A stretch of DNA of 64,000 nt from Flavobacterium aerium. GTDB lineage: Bacteria; Bacteroidota; Bacteroidia; Flavobacteriales; Flavobacteriaceae. A program made the translations under genes and the position numbers. The notes beneath the pieces were generated by a model. It had not been told where the DNA came from and ran no database searches. It saw nothing but the letters and a program-made list of their open reading frames with translations. The DNA lies in assembly GCF_030766725.1 (NCBI RefSeq), contig NZ_JARQWR010000006.1, positions 124,001 through 188,000 of the forward strand, given 5' to 3'. This document shows, piece by piece, positions 9,432 to 18,888 of this stretch. Position 1 is the stretch's first letter; every line of letters starts with the position of its first letter.

Positions 9432-9992
9432 ATGAAAACATTATTCAGCTCCTTAGCCTTACTATCCGAGAAAGAATTGGATCGACTGGATGGAGTGTTG
9501 ACGCATAAAATTCTCAAAAAAGGAGAATATCTCATTGAAGAGAATCAAATTTGCAATGAAATTGTGTTTATAAAATCGGGAGCATTACGTTCTTTTTATC
9601 GCAATAACGATGGGGATGAAATTACAAATTGCATTACTTTTGAAAATGAACTCATGGCAGCATTCTCAAGTTTTGTAACACAAAATCCTACCAATGAGAA
9701 TATTCAGGCGATTTTTGATACAGAATTACAAGTTTTACATCGAGATGATCTTGAGAAATTTTATGAAAATAGTATTGAGTGGCAAAAATTAGGTAGAACA
9801 CTTTCTGAAATACAATATGTAGCTTTAGAAAAAAGAATAGCTTTATTTCAGAAATTCTCAGGAAAAGAACGCTATGAAGAGCTTTTTAAGCTCCATACAA
9901 AATATATTCAATTTATTCCACTACAATATCTGGCATCCTTTTTAGGAGTTACACCAAGACATCTAAGTCGTATTAGAAAATCTATAATATAA
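9432..9992 (+). CDS. Crp/Fnr-family transcriptional regulator
   Basis: A 186-residue cytosolic regulator. Residues ~10-110 form the cyclic-nucleotide-binding-like beta barrel (LKKGEYLIEENQICNEIVFIKSGALRSFY). The C-terminus carries a short helix-turn-helix (QYLASFLGVTPRHLSRIRK). The effector-binding arginine/serine signature of true CRP is not evident and there is no FNR cysteine cluster, so the ligand is unknown. Small Crp-like proteins of this type are numerous in Flavobacteria. It is divergent from pepT by about 160 bases, so pepT could be a target, but nothing in the sequence shows it. Confidence 0.85.
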   Translation: MKTLFSSLALLSEKELDRLDGVLTHKILKKGEYLIEENQICNEIVFIKSGALRSFYRNNDGDEITNCITFENELMAAFSSFVTQNPTNENIQAIFDTELQVLHRDDLEKFYENSIEWQKLGRTLSEIQYVALEKRIALFQKFSGKERYEELFKLHTKYIQFIPLQYLASFLGVTPRHLSRIRKSII

Positions 9993-10049
9993 TATCATTA
10001 AAAGAAAAACAGTTGATTTTTTGTTCAAGTGGTCAGATGAATTTTGATG

Positions 10050-10505
10050 TTAGCGTTTTATGACATTAGTGTAAGTATCAATCCAATCTTCAGGGGTGAT
10101 TTTTGATACTAATTCAGCAATTAATTCATGAGGTATTTGGTCAATTTTTTTAAATCGAATACAACTTTTTCCCATATCCAATTTAGATTTAGAGTGTTTA
10201 GCATATTCAATGGTAAACCACTCTAATAATTTTGGATCAGAATAAATACCCATATGATACAGCGCAATAAAGTTTTTTTGAGACGCAATACTAATGAAGG
10301 GAAGTGGCGTTTTAGGATCACAATGGTATCCTTCTGGATACAATGAATGTGGTACAACATAGCTCAACATTCCGTAGCCCATCGTTTCAGAATAACCTTT
10401 TGGTAGGTTCTCTAATATTGTTTTTCGGAGTTTCTGCATCGCATTTTTTCGATCCTCTGGAAGTTCGTCAATGTAATCTTGGGGTTGGGTAGCTGTTGAT
10501 CGCAT
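10050..10505 (-). CDS. DUF1801 domain protein
   Basis: A 151-residue soluble protein with the DUF1801 (YdhG-like) fold: YIDELPEDRKNAMQKLRKTI at the N-terminus, then ETMGYGMLSYVV, PLPFISIASQKNFIALYHMG and a C-terminal KSCIRFKKIDQIPHELIAELV. The family is related to the N-terminal domain of frataxin-like folds and has no established activity. It is transcribed alone. A candidate promoter and a 9-base direct repeat lie upstream. Confidence 0.82.
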   Translation of the reverse strand: MRSTATQPQDYIDELPEDRKNAMQKLRKTILENLPKGYSETMGYGMLSYVVPHSLYPEGYHCDPKTPLPFISIASQKNFIALYHMGIYSDPKLLEWFTIEYAKHSKSKLDMGKSCIRFKKIDQIPHELIAELVSKITPEDWIDTYTNVIKR

Positions 10506-10560
10506 TATTATTAATTAAAAATAAGAGTGTATTTTTTGTTAATTCCTTATTAAAGGGTCT

Positions 10561-10568
10561 CAAATTTA
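10561..10568 (-). promoter_or_regulatory. -7 promoter box of the DUF1801 gene
   Basis: The minus strand reads TAAATTTG. It lies 55 bases upstream of the ATG and is bordered upstream by the direct repeat at 10576-10600. Confidence 0.4.
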
Positions 10569-10575
10569 ATTAAAT

Positions 10576-10600
10576 GATTCGATGTATTTACGATTCGATG
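10576..10600. repeat. Direct repeat GATTCGATG, two copies
   Basis: GATTCGATG occurs at 10576-10584 and 10592-10600, a 16-base period. It overlies the expected -33 region of the DUF1801 promoter, so it could be a regulator site. Confidence 0.45.
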
Positions 10601-10752
10601 AAATTTTATGATATTGAAGTCATTGTGAAATAATCTAACCTGCTATTTTCTATAACGTAAATCAGATATGGAGAACTTATTCTTGAAATAATAGTGCTAC
10701 TTATAAAATCATTATAAAAATCAGATTATTTCAATTTCAATAGTAAATTCTT

Positions 10753-10760
10753 TATTTTTG
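10753..10760 (+). promoter_or_regulatory. -7 promoter box of pyrD
   Basis: TATTTTTG, a perfect box. A longer pyrD frame opens at TTG 10758 inside the box, so translation must begin downstream, at ATG 10782. Confidence 0.55.
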
Positions 10761-10781
10761 CCGAAACAACACACTATCCAT

Positions 10782-11801
10782 ATGTACAAACTGATTGTTC
10801 GTCCAATTTTTTTCTGTTTTGATCCAGAAAAAGTACACTATTTTACATTCTCTCTAATTCGCTTTTTGAATAAAATACCAGGTGTTTCTTCTATTTTTAG
10901 AGGAATGTATGAGGTGAAAGATGCCCGATTAGAGCGCGAGGTTTTTGGTTTGAAATTTAAAAATCCTGTTGGGATCGCTGCTGGATTTGATAAAGATGCG
11001 AAACTATATCAGGAATTATCAAATCTTGGATTTGGTTTTATTGAAATAGGTACTCTAACACCAAAAGGACAAGAAGGAAATCCCAAGAAAAGACTATTTC
11101 GTTTGAAAGCTGATAGTGCTATTATAAATAGAATGGGATTTAATAATGGAGGAGTAGTAGAAGCGGTAGAAAGGTTGAAGAAAAACAAAGGTGTTTTAAT
11201 CGGAGGGAATATTGGAAAGAATAAACTAACCCCGAATGAAGATGCGGTATTAGATTATGAAATTTGTTTTGATGCTTTGTATGATTATGTAGATTATTTT
11301 GTGGTGAATGTGAGTTCTCCGAACACACCCAATTTAAGAGCACTACAAGATAAAGAACCTTTAACGCAATTATTGCAAACACTTCAGGATAAAAACCTAA
11401 CCAAACCAAAAGCAAAGCCCATCTTATTAAAAATTGCACCCGATTTGACAGATGAACAATTATTAGATATTATTGATATTATCAAATCAACGCAAATCGC
11501 AGGAGTAATTGCAACCAATACCACTATTTCAAGAGAAGGATTACAATCTGAAAATAAAGAAGAAATGGGTGGACTAAGCGGAAAACCTTTAACAAAAAGA
11601 TCCACTGAAGTCATTCGATTTCTATCTGAAAAAAGTAATAAAGCATTTCCAATTGTAGGAGTAGGAGGAATACATACTGCGGAAGATGCTATTGAAAAAC
11701 TAGAGGCAGGAGCAAGCTTGATTCAATTGTATACAGGGTTTATCTATGAAGGGCCAGCATTGGTGAAAGAAATCAATAAGAAGATTTTAAAAAACATTTA
11801 A
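10782..11801 (+). CDS. pyrD: Dihydroorotate dehydrogenase (quinone), class 2
   Basis: A 339-residue FMN flavoprotein that oxidises dihydroorotate to orotate and passes electrons to membrane quinone, the fourth step of pyrimidine synthesis. The N-terminal amphipathic helix pair (residues ~1-35, [20 protein letters not shown]) is the quinone/membrane element that defines class 2. The barrel has [41 protein letters not shown], and [11 protein letters not shown] carrying the catalytic serine; [11 protein letters not shown] and [13 protein letters not shown] bind FMN phosphate. ATG 10782 was chosen because the upstream frame runs through the promoter box. It converges on the next gene with three bases between stops and no hairpin. 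Confidence 0.95.
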   Translation: MYKLIVRPIFFCFDPEKVHYFTFSLIRFLNKIPGVSSIFRGMYEVKDARLEREVFGLKFKNPVGIAAGFDKDAKLYQELSNLGFGFIEIGTLTPKGQEGNPKKRLFRLKADSAIINRMGFNNGGVVEAVERLKKNKGVLIGGNIGKNKLTPNEDAVLDYEICFDALYDYVDYFVVNVSSPNTPNLRALQDKEPLTQLLQTLQDKNLTKPKAKPILLKIAPDLTDEQLLDIIDIIKSTQIAGVIATNTTISREGLQSENKEEMGGLSGKPLTKRSTEVIRFLSEKSNKAFPIVGVGGIHTAEDAIEKLEAGASLIQLYTGFIYEGPALVKEINKKILKNI

Positions 11802-11804
11802 TGA

Positions 11805-12530
11805 TTACCCTTCCTGTAGTAGATAATGTAACATACGATCGGGATCATCCAGAAACGATTTAGTGACTTTGTAAGGTTCGCAGTCTTTATAAGAAACCTC
11901 TGTAATACTACTTCCAGAAACCTCATAAATAGTAGCCTTAGGGAATGCTAGAAGAATGGGAGAATGTGTGGCAATGATGAATTGGGATTTGTTTTTAATC
12001 AGACGATTCATTTCACACAAAAGTGTCAACTGTCGGGTAGGAGATAGTGCTGCTTCGGGTTCATCTAGAATATAGAGACCTTCCCCTCGAAATCGATTTT
12101 GTATTAATGCCAGAAAACTTTCCCCATGAGATTGATCATGCAATGATTTTCCACCATAATATTGCTGAGAATGCAAACGATCAATTTCTGAAGCGACATT
12201 GTAAAAACTTTCTGCTCTTAGAAAAAAATGATCCTTTTCTCGGTTAGTCGACCGAATAGGCGTCATGTATTTATAAAGCTCAGAGTTTGTAACTTGAGTA
12301 GCAAAATTAAAATCTTTGGAACCTCCTTCGGCATTTAATCCACAGATAAGTGCTATAGCTTCCAAAATTGTTGACTTCCCACTACCATTTTCTCCCACAA
12401 AAAAAGTAATATTTTCATCCAACTTTAGTTCTTTAATTTCAAGAAGATTCTTTACAATAGGTAGTTTTGAAACATAAGTTTGATCTTCAATAATTGTAGA
12501 ATTAATTTTAATACTATTAATATACTGCAT
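11805..12530 (-). CDS. AAA-family ATPase (COG3910-like)
   Basis: A 241-residue stand-alone ATPase. Walker A is FFVGENGSGKSTILEAI near residue 45. The signature-like SHGESFLALIQNRF and Walker B LYILDEPEAALSP follow, then FIIATHSPILLAFP, the D-loop/H-loop region. This is the RecF/SMC-like ATPase head without a coiled coil, a family often annotated as predicted ATPase. No nuclease or toxin partner is adjacent, so I do not call it a defence gene. It ends three bases from pyrD, convergent. Confidence 0.8.
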   Translation of the reverse strand: MQYINSIKINSTIIEDQTYVSKLPIVKNLLEIKELKLDENITFFVGENGSGKSTILEAIALICGLNAEGGSKDFNFATQVTNSELYKYMTPIRSTNREKDHFFLRAESFYNVASEIDRLHSQQYYGGKSLHDQSHGESFLALIQNRFRGEGLYILDEPEAALSPTRQLTLLCEMNRLIKNKSQFIIATHSPILLAFPKATIYEVSGSSITEVSYKDCEPYKVTKSFLDDPDRMLHYLLQEG

Positions 12531-12734
12531 GTAGGTTCATTATAAATTTGGATAGTTAAATTCAAAAACTATACCATGATAATTTGGAGTGTATCAAGTA
12601 GTAAAGGATTGAAAATCAAATAATATTTCAGAATAAAAATGAAACATTAGATGATTGAAGTTATTTCGTTAAAAAAATACAGAATTTTAGTATATTTTTA
12701 AAAGAAAACGATTTCGTAAAATCCAATTCTTTCT

Positions 12735-12742
12735 TATCTTTG
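12735..12742 (+). promoter_or_regulatory. -7 promoter box of the HMG-CoA lyase gene
   Basis: TATCTTTG ends only seven bases before the ATG at 12750. With normal box-to-start spacing the transcript would begin at or within a few bases of the start codon. Confidence 0.5.
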
Positions 12743-12749
12743 AAGTTCT

Positions 12750-13613
12750 ATGGAACCAGTAAAAATTATAGAATGCCCTCGAGATGCCATGCAAGGTATC
12801 AAGATGTTTATTCCTACGGAAAAGAAAGTACAATACATACAATCGCTTCTGCGTGTAGGTTTTGATACCTTAGATTTTGGTAGTTTTGTATCGCCAAAAG
12901 CCATTCCACAAATGGTTGATACGGCAGAAGTGTTAGCGCAATTAGACTTATCCGATACAAAGAGTAAGTTACTGGCGATTATAGCAAATACGCGTGGAGC
13001 AGAGCTTGCTTCAGAACATGCACCCATTCAATATTTAGGATATCCATTTTCAATTTCAGAAAATTTCCAGATGCGTAATACGCATAAAACGATTGCAGAA
13101 TCTCTGGTAACGTTGCAGGAAATTCTAGAAATTGCAGATAAAAGCAATAAAGAAGTAGTTGCCTATTTATCAATGGGATTTGGTAATCCATATGGAGATC
13201 CATGGAATGTAGAAATTGTGGGAGATTGGACTGAAAAATTATCCAATATGGGAGTTAAAATACTGTCATTATCAGATACTGTAGGTAGTTCGACACCCGA
13301 TGTTATTGAATATCTATTTTCGAATTTAATTCCGAAATATCCGGAAATTGAATTTGGAGCCCATTTGCATACGACACCCGATAAATGGTTTGAAAAAGTA
13401 GATTCAGCCTATAAAGCAGGATGCCGCAGATTTGATGGAGCAATTCAAGGTTTTGGTGGATGCCCTATGGCAAAAGATGACTTAACAGGAAATATGCCTA
13501 CGGAAAAAATGTTATCCTATTTTACAACGGTAAAAGAAGATACAGGAACAAGTCCAATGAGTTTTGAATCTTCCTATAACGAGGCGACAAAATTATTTGG
13601 AGTATACCATTAA
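12750..13613 (+). CDS. Hydroxymethylglutaryl-CoA lyase
   Basis: A 287-residue TIM-barrel enzyme of the HMGL/DRE family that cleaves HMG-CoA to acetoacetate and acetyl-CoA, the last step of leucine breakdown. The N-terminal catalytic Arg-Asp lies in IIECPRDAMQGI. The metal-binding HLH occurs in EFGAHLHTTPD, and the active-site cysteine loop is QGFGGCPMAKDDLTGN. The RDAMQ motif differs slightly from the usual RDGLQ, so another DRE-family lyase is possible but less likely. It is transcribed alone, probably with a very short or absent leader. Confidence 0.82.
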   Translation: MEPVKIIECPRDAMQGIKMFIPTEKKVQYIQSLLRVGFDTLDFGSFVSPKAIPQMVDTAEVLAQLDLSDTKSKLLAIIANTRGAELASEHAPIQYLGYPFSISENFQMRNTHKTIAESLVTLQEILEIADKSNKEVVAYLSMGFGNPYGDPWNVEIVGDWTEKLSNMGVKILSLSDTVGSSTPDVIEYLFSNLIPKYPEIEFGAHLHTTPDKWFEKVDSAYKAGCRRFDGAIQGFGGCPMAKDDLTGNMPTEKMLSYFTTVKEDTGTSPMSFESSYNEATKLFGVYH

Positions 13614-13685
13614 TTTTTCAAATACTTTTATGGAACGCCCCATTCTGTAATCATAAATTATATTAATCATAAGACCTTTAGATTT

Positions 13686-14726
13686 ATGAAATTATATCCA
13701 CAGTTTGGGAAAAAACCTTCGGGAGAAAGATTAGAAAAAATTAAAGCCTCAGTAAATTACAAAGACGGAGCTTTCCAAAATTTAGAATTTACACCCACTT
13801 TAACAGAAGGCTATACGTATGGCGCATTACTAAAAGCCTATATATCACCTACAGCGAAACACCCAGTGCCAAAAGATGTTTTGCCTTTTGTGAAAACAGA
13901 TTTAAAAACAGATATAGAGTCAAATTCTATAGTTTGGTTTGGACATTCTTCCTATTTATTACAATTAGATACTCTTACAATATTAGTAGATCCTGTATTC
14001 TCAGGAAATGCATCCCCTTTTTCTTTTTTAGTAAAAAACTATCCTGGAAGTAACGAATATAGTGTTGTCGATTTACCAGAAATTGATGTATTGATTATTA
14101 CACACGATCATTATGATCATTTGGATTATAAAACCGTAACTGCATTACAGTCAAAAGTAAAATTAGTAATTACAAGTCTGGGGGTAGGATCACACTTAGA
14201 ATATTGGGGGTATCCGTCGGAAAAAATTATTGAATTGGACTGGCATGATTCCTATACGATTAATGCAACAACCCAAATAACAGCTACACCAGCCCGACAT
14301 TTCTCAGGAAGGGGAATTAAAAGGAACCAAACTTTATGGTCTTCCTTTATAGTAAAGAATGAAGACTATAATTTGTTTTTAGGAGGAGATTCAGGATTTG
14401 GAACACATTTCAAAGCAATAGGAAATCAATACGGACCTTTTGATTTGGCTATTCTAGAATGTGGGCAGTACAATGTTTCTTGGAGAAATATTCATACACT
14501 ACCAGATGAAATAATACAAGTGGCGGAAGATTTACAGACCACAAAAATTCTTCCAGTACATTGGAGTAAATTCAAATTGGCCTTACACGATTGGAATGAA
14601 CCAGTGACTGATTTATTAAAGGATAACGAATCTAAAAAGATTACTATTTTAACTCCCATGATTGGAGAGCAATTTTCGTTAGAACAAACCGATTCATTTC
14701 CGCATTGGTGGGATACGGTGAAATAA
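13686..14726 (+). CDS. MBL-fold metallohydrolase (NAPE-PLD/UlaG-like)
   Basis: A 346-residue metallo-beta-lactamase-fold protein. Zinc ligands are in IITHDHYDHLDY (HxHxDH) near residue 140, ATPARHFSGRG, FLGGDSGFG, and a late histidine in LPVHWSKF. The SIVWFGHSSYLLQL stretch and overall order match the N-acylphosphatidylethanolamine phospholipase D-like/UlaG-like branch. No signal peptide is seen. Substrate is unknown; lipid hydrolysis is only an analogy. It stands alone between HMG-CoA lyase and guaB. Confidence 0.85.
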   Translation: MKLYPQFGKKPSGERLEKIKASVNYKDGAFQNLEFTPTLTEGYTYGALLKAYISPTAKHPVPKDVLPFVKTDLKTDIESNSIVWFGHSSYLLQLDTLTILVDPVFSGNASPFSFLVKNYPGSNEYSVVDLPEIDVLIITHDHYDHLDYKTVTALQSKVKLVITSLGVGSHLEYWGYPSEKIIELDWHDSYTINATTQITATPARHFSGRGIKRNQTLWSSFIVKNEDYNLFLGGDSGFGTHFKAIGNQYGPFDLAILECGQYNVSWRNIHTLPDEIIQVAEDLQTTKILPVHWSKFKLALHDWNEPVTDLLKDNESKKITILTPMIGEQFSLEQTDSFPHWWDTVK

Positions 14727-14780
14727 GAAGTTGTTTTTAAGGATAGTTAAAAATAAGCTCTTTTTAAAATTATAAAAATA

Positions 14781-14790
14781 TTAACGTTAA
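14781..14790. promoter_or_regulatory. Palindrome TTAACGTTAA upstream of guaB
   Basis: A perfect 10-base palindrome centred about 50 bases upstream of the guaB -7 box. It is a possible regulator site; chance occurrence in AT-rich DNA is not excluded. Confidence 0.3.
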
Positions 14791-14830
14791 ATAACTAGTG
14801 ATCTAATTATATATTCTAATCTAATTTGCT

Positions 14831-14838
14831 TATATTTG
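14831..14838 (+). promoter_or_regulatory. -7 promoter box of guaB
   Basis: TATATTTG is a perfect box. A longer frame opening at TTG 14826 runs through it, which excludes that start. An inverted repeat lies between this box and the start codon. Confidence 0.55.
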
Positions 14839-14840
14839 CA

Positions 14841-14862
14841 TGCAATTTAACTACAAATTGCA
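14841..14862 (+). promoter_or_regulatory. Inverted repeat at the guaB transcription start/leader
   Basis: TGCAATTT (14841-14848) and AAATTGCA (14855-14862) are perfect 8-bp arms around a six-base spacer. The repeat begins two bases after the -7 box and ends two bases before the ATG, so it covers the expected start point and the whole short leader. Confidence 0.55.
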
Positions 14863-14864
14863 AC

Positions 14865-16337
14865 ATGAAAGCACACAGCTCAAAAATTGTCGGTGAAGGA
14901 TTAACTTACGACGATGTACTTTTAGTACCTAACTATTCAGAAGTTTTACCACGAGAAGTTAGCATTCAATCAAAATTTTCAAGAAATATTACACTTAATG
15001 TTCCTATAGTAGCCGCTGCAATGGATACTGTAACTGAAAGCGCTATGGCTATTGCTATGGCTCAAGAAGGTGGAATTGGTGTTCTACATAAAAATATGAC
15101 CATCGAGCAGCAAGCTGCAGAGGTTCGTAAAGTAAAAAGAGCAGAATCAGGAATGATCATTGATCCGGTTACTTTACCATTGACAGCAACTGTTGCAGAT
15201 GCAAAACAATCGATGAAAGAATTTGGAATTGGAGGTATTCCGATTGTAGATGAAAATAAAACATTAAAAGGTATTGTTACAAATCGTGATTTGCGTTTTG
15301 AGAAAAATAATGGACGACCTATTATTGAAGTAATGACCAGTGCTAACTTGGTTACTGTTGCAGAAGGTACTTCATTAGAAGAAGCTGAAGTGATTCTTCA
15401 AGGACATAAAATCGAAAAATTACCAGTAGTTAATTCAGAAAATAAATTAGTTGGATTAATTACTTTTAGAGATATTACTAAATTAACTCAAAAACCAATT
15501 GCAAATAAAGATGTATTTGGCCGCTTGAGAGTAGCAGCAGCTATTGGTGTAACAGGTGATGCAGTAAATAGAGCAGAAGCATTAGTAAATGCAGGCGTTG
15601 ATGCTTTAATCATTGATACTGCTCATGGACATACACAAGGTGTTGTAGATGTATTAAAAGAAGTAAAAAGTAAATTCCCAACGGTAGATGTAGTAGTAGG
15701 TAATATTGCTACTCCAGAAGCTGCTTTGTATTTAGTAGAACACGGTGCAGATGCTGTAAAAGTAGGTATTGGGCCAGGATCAATTTGTACAACACGTATT
15801 GTGGCAGGTGTAGGTTTTCCTCAATTTTCAGCAGTATTAGAAGTTGCAGCAGCAATTAAAGGAACTGGAGTTCCGGTGATTGCAGATGGTGGAATACGTT
15901 ATACAGGAGATATCCCAAAAGCAATTGCAGCAGGAGCAGATTGTGTAATGTTAGGATCACTTTTAGCAGGAACTAAAGAATCTCCAGGAGAAACAATTAT
16001 TTTTGAAGGTAGAAAATTCAAATCATATAGAGGAATGGGATCTGTTGAAGCGATGAAAGAAGGTTCAAAAGATCGTTATTTCCAGGATGTAGAAGATGAT
16101 GTGAAGAAATTAGTTCCAGAAGGAATTGTAGGACGTGTACCATACAAAGGAGAATTAAATGAAAGTATGTTACAATTCATAGGTGGTTTAAGAGCAGGAA
16201 TGGGATATTGTGGTGCTAAAGATGTACCAACATTACAAGCGACAGGACGTTTTGTTAGAATCACAGCAAGTGGTATTAACGAAAGTCACCCACACAATGT
16301 GACCATTACCAAAGAAGCACCAAACTATTCTAGATAA
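14865..16337 (+). CDS. guaB: IMP dehydrogenase
   Basis: A 490-residue cytosolic enzyme that oxidises IMP to XMP, the committed step of GMP synthesis. The barrel starts with [20 protein letters not shown]. Two CBS domains lie at about residues 95-210 ([17 protein letters not shown] and [19 protein letters not shown]). The catalytic cysteine loop is [11 protein letters not shown] near residue 303, followed by [12 protein letters not shown] and the flap [13 protein letters not shown] 14865 is chosen over the TTG upstream because that lies ahead of the promoter box. The leader carries an inverted repeat; a strong bidirectional terminator follows the stop. Confidence 0.96.
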   Translation: MKAHSSKIVGEGLTYDDVLLVPNYSEVLPREVSIQSKFSRNITLNVPIVAAAMDTVTESAMAIAMAQEGGIGVLHKNMTIEQQAAEVRKVKRAESGMIIDPVTLPLTATVADAKQSMKEFGIGGIPIVDENKTLKGIVTNRDLRFEKNNGRPIIEVMTSANLVTVAEGTSLEEAEVILQGHKIEKLPVVNSENKLVGLITFRDITKLTQKPIANKDVFGRLRVAAAIGVTGDAVNRAEALVNAGVDALIIDTAHGHTQGVVDVLKEVKSKFPTVDVVVGNIATPEAALYLVEHGADAVKVGIGPGSICTTRIVAGVGFPQFSAVLEVAAAIKGTGVPVIADGGIRYTGDIPKAIAAGADCVMLGSLLAGTKESPGETIIFEGRKFKSYRGMGSVEAMKEGSKDRYFQDVEDDVKKLVPEGIVGRVPYKGELNESMLQFIGGLRAGMGYCGAKDVPTLQATGRFVRITASGINESHPHNVTITKEAPNYSR

Positions 16338-16360
16338 TATTTTAAGATATAGTAAAAAAA

Positions 16361-16389
16361 AATCCCTTCTGATACTTTCAGAAGGGATT
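16361..16389. terminator. Bidirectional terminator between guaB and the K+ efflux gene
   Basis: A 12-bp perfect stem (16361-16372 with 16378-16389) and five-base loop, flanked by A and T runs, lies between convergent genes. Confidence 0.9.
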
Positions 16390-16393
16390 TTTT

Positions 16394-18259
16394 TTACTCA
16401 TCGATATTTCTTTTTAGAAGTTGACTATCCCAAGAGTGATCTGTGGCACTTATTTGCCCCAGTAAATCACTTTTTAGAAGTTGTTCCTGTATTTCCATTT
16501 CTTCTAGAGTACTAACCATATACGCCATTTTATCATGACGTTTTTTGGCTAATCGGCGGATAGTAGCTTCATCATATTTGATAAATTGCTGTCCCTGTCG
16601 AGTAGCAGAATATTTTCGGTGCCCTAATTCTACAAGAGCATCAACACCCATATTTACTGCAGAATAAAGTGTTTCTCTATAAATATGATCTACTCCTTGG
16701 TCAATCAATTCATAGGCATCGATTCGGTTACGGGCACGGGTCAATATTTTTAAAGTTGGAAAGTGTTTCTTTAAAGTTTCGATGACAGTAAGGTTCACCG
16801 ATGGATTGTCTATAGCAGCAATAAAAAGTTTAGCCGAATCAGCTCCCGCAGCTTTTAATAATTCTAATCGTGTAGCATCACCATAATATACCTTGAAACC
16901 CATTTTACGAAGCAATTCGACACGTTCTGCATCATGATCTAAGATTGTAGCTTTAATGCCGTTGGCTTTAAGTAAACGTCCTACCGTACTTCCGAAATGA
17001 CCAAAACCAGCAATCACAACTTCATTTTGTTCATCGATATAATCATCGTCTTTCTCTTTTTCCTTCTCTACATAACGAGGGATAATCCATTTTTCATTAA
17101 TTAACATTAAGAAAGGAGTAAGTAACATACTGATGGCTATGATGGCCATCATTTGATTGGCTAGTATTTTGGGTAAAAGGTCCAATTGAGTAGAAAAACT
17201 TAGAATTACAAAACCAAATTCTCCTGCCTGACTTAATCCAAAAGCAAATAGAAAATTTTGCTCATTTCTTATTTTATAAACTTTACCAACAATAAATAGA
17301 ACACCAAATTTAACCAGTGTTAAGGCTAGAACAAAAAGAAGGATAAAGCTCGGATTGTCAATTACCAATCGGAAGTTGATCGAAGCACCAACACCAATAA
17401 AGAATAACCCTAATAACAACCCCTTGAAAGGAGCAATATCACCTTCCAGCTCATGTCGGAATTCACTATTTGCTAAAACGACACCCGCCATAAAAGCACC
17501 CAAGGCAGGGCTGAGTCCAACTAATCCCATGATATAGGAAACACTGACCACTACTAATAGGGCAGAAGCTGTAAAGAGCTCTTGTAATCTCGTTTTGGCT
17601 ACAAAACGTAATAAGGGAACAATAAGATATCTACCGGCAAAATAAACGATGGCTATTGTGCCTACAACTATTAAGGTTTGAATTCCCCCAGGAAAATCGG
17701 AGATTAATGATTTTTGGATGTTTTCTATGTCTTTATTCGCTACTGCAATTAAAGGTAAAAAAGCTAAAATAGGAATTACGGCAATATCTTGAAATAGGAG
17801 TACAGCAAAAGAAGCTCTTCCCATTGTAGTTTGCGATAATTGTTTTTCTTTTAGTGTTTGCAGTACAATTGCGGTAGAGGATAGCGATAATGTTAATGCA
17901 ACAGTTATTGTGGTTTGCCAAGACCAATTAAAGGTGTAATAACAGGCAAAAAATACAATGAAAGTAGTTCCTACAATTTGGAGTGAACCCATTCCTAAAA
18001 TGAAACGCCTCATTTTCCAAAACTTATAAGGATCTAATTCCAAACCAATAAGAAATAACATCATGACGACGCCAAACTCTGCAAAATGCATAATATCTTC
18101 CCCTTCTTCTCCAATGAAACCGAGTAGAAAAGGACCAATGATGATACCTGCAAAAAGATAGCCTAGGATAGAACTCATCCCTAATTTTTTAGCAATCGGA
18201 ACGCAAATGACAGCCGAAACTAAATAGATTATAGCCTGATAGAGAAAGTTATTGTCCAT
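16394..18259 (-). CDS. CPA2-family K+/H+ antiporter with RCK domain (KefB/KefC-like)
   Basis: A 621-residue inner-membrane protein. About twelve transmembrane helices fill residues 5-385, with the conserved LDPYKFWKMRRFILGMGSLQ and GLSPALGAFMAGVVLANS of the CPA2 exchanger fold. A cytoplasmic RCK/TrkA-N domain follows (VVIAGFGHFGSTVGRLL near 415, then DHDAERVELL and YYGDATRLELL). This layout is that of glutathione-gated K+ efflux systems. The upstream gene overlaps it by 11 bases and encodes a KefF/KefG-like flavoprotein, which supports the assignment. Whether glutathione adducts are the signal here is not shown; many Flavobacteria use other low-molecular-weight thiols. Confidence 0.88.
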   Translation of the reverse strand: MDNNFLYQAIIYLVSAVICVPIAKKLGMSSILGYLFAGIIIGPFLLGFIGEEGEDIMHFAEFGVVMMLFLIGLELDPYKFWKMRRFILGMGSLQIVGTTFIVFFACYYTFNWSWQTTITVALTLSLSSTAIVLQTLKEKQLSQTTMGRASFAVLLFQDIAVIPILAFLPLIAVANKDIENIQKSLISDFPGGIQTLIVVGTIAIVYFAGRYLIVPLLRFVAKTRLQELFTASALLVVVSVSYIMGLVGLSPALGAFMAGVVLANSEFRHELEGDIAPFKGLLLGLFFIGVGASINFRLVIDNPSFILLFVLALTLVKFGVLFIVGKVYKIRNEQNFLFAFGLSQAGEFGFVILSFSTQLDLLPKILANQMMAIIAISMLLTPFLMLINEKWIIPRYVEKEKEKDDDYIDEQNEVVIAGFGHFGSTVGRLLKANGIKATILDHDAERVELLRKMGFKVYYGDATRLELLKAAGADSAKLFIAAIDNPSVNLTVIETLKKHFPTLKILTRARNRIDAYELIDQGVDHIYRETLYSAVNMGVDALVELGHRKYSATRQGQQFIKYDEATIRRLAKKRHDKMAYMVSTLEEMEIQEQLLKSDLLGQISATDHSWDSQLLKRNIDE

Positions 18260-18866
18260 TGGTATCTGTTTTTAGTGTGGAAAACCAATCGTTTAAATAA
18301 TAATGGTCATGAATTTCTGTACTTGGTGCAGTATCGATAAGGAAAGTTAATAGCTGCTGATATAGAAGACCATTTTCCTTATAACCCTTGTCGTCCATTT
18401 CATGAGTGCCATGGACGACAAAAGGAGGTAAGTAATTCATTTTACATACCTGTGCCGTTTGATTGAAAGGTTCTAGTAGTTCAGGAATAGAAAAACGATC
18501 TTTTCCTTCTCTACAATAATTTTCACGCGGACCACCGGTTGTAATAACTTGAAAAAGTATTTTGTCCTTTAATGCATTTCCTTTTTTTCCATAAGCCCAA
18601 CTGTGTTCAAGCACCATATCAATCCATTGTTTGAGCAATGGGGGACAACTGTACCAATAAATGGGATGGTGCCAGATAATAATGTCATGTTGCGCTAATA
18701 ATTCCTGTTCTCTTTTGATGTCAATATCAAATTGTGGATATTCCTCATAGAGATCATGAAATGTAATATGCTCAGAATTGGGTATATGATTTACTAATGC
18801 TTTGTTTGCATTTGATTTTTCAAAAAGCGGATGTGCGAATAATATTAGAATTCGGTTTTTTTGCAT
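18249..18866 (-). CDS. KefF/KefG-like NAD(P)H-dependent oxidoreductase
   Basis: A 205-residue flavodoxin-fold quinone reductase. ILILFAHPLFEKSNANKALV is the FMN-binding start; IIIWHHPIYWYSCPPLLKQWIDMVL, LFQVITTGGPRENYC and PFVVHGTHEMDD complete the family pattern. In the E. coli Kef systems such subunits bind and activate the antiporter. Its end overlaps the antiporter start by 11 bases, so the two are translationally coupled. It begins 22 bases after purB in the same direction, so purB transcripts may read through it. Confidence 0.88.
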   Translation of the reverse strand: MQKNRILILFAHPLFEKSNANKALVNHIPNSEHITFHDLYEEYPQFDIDIKREQELLAQHDIIIWHHPIYWYSCPPLLKQWIDMVLEHSWAYGKKGNALKDKILFQVITTGGPRENYCREGKDRFSIPELLEPFNQTAQVCKMNYLPPFVVHGTHEMDDKGYKENGLLYQQLLTFLIDTAPSTEIHDHYYLNDWFSTLKTDTNGQ

Positions 18867-18888
18867 CTAAAGTTTTTATACGATTCAT

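Noticed and set aside
11805..12530. Stand-alone ATPase as a phage-defence component
   Set aside because: No nuclease, toxin, helicase or other defence partner is adjacent and the flanks are housekeeping genes.
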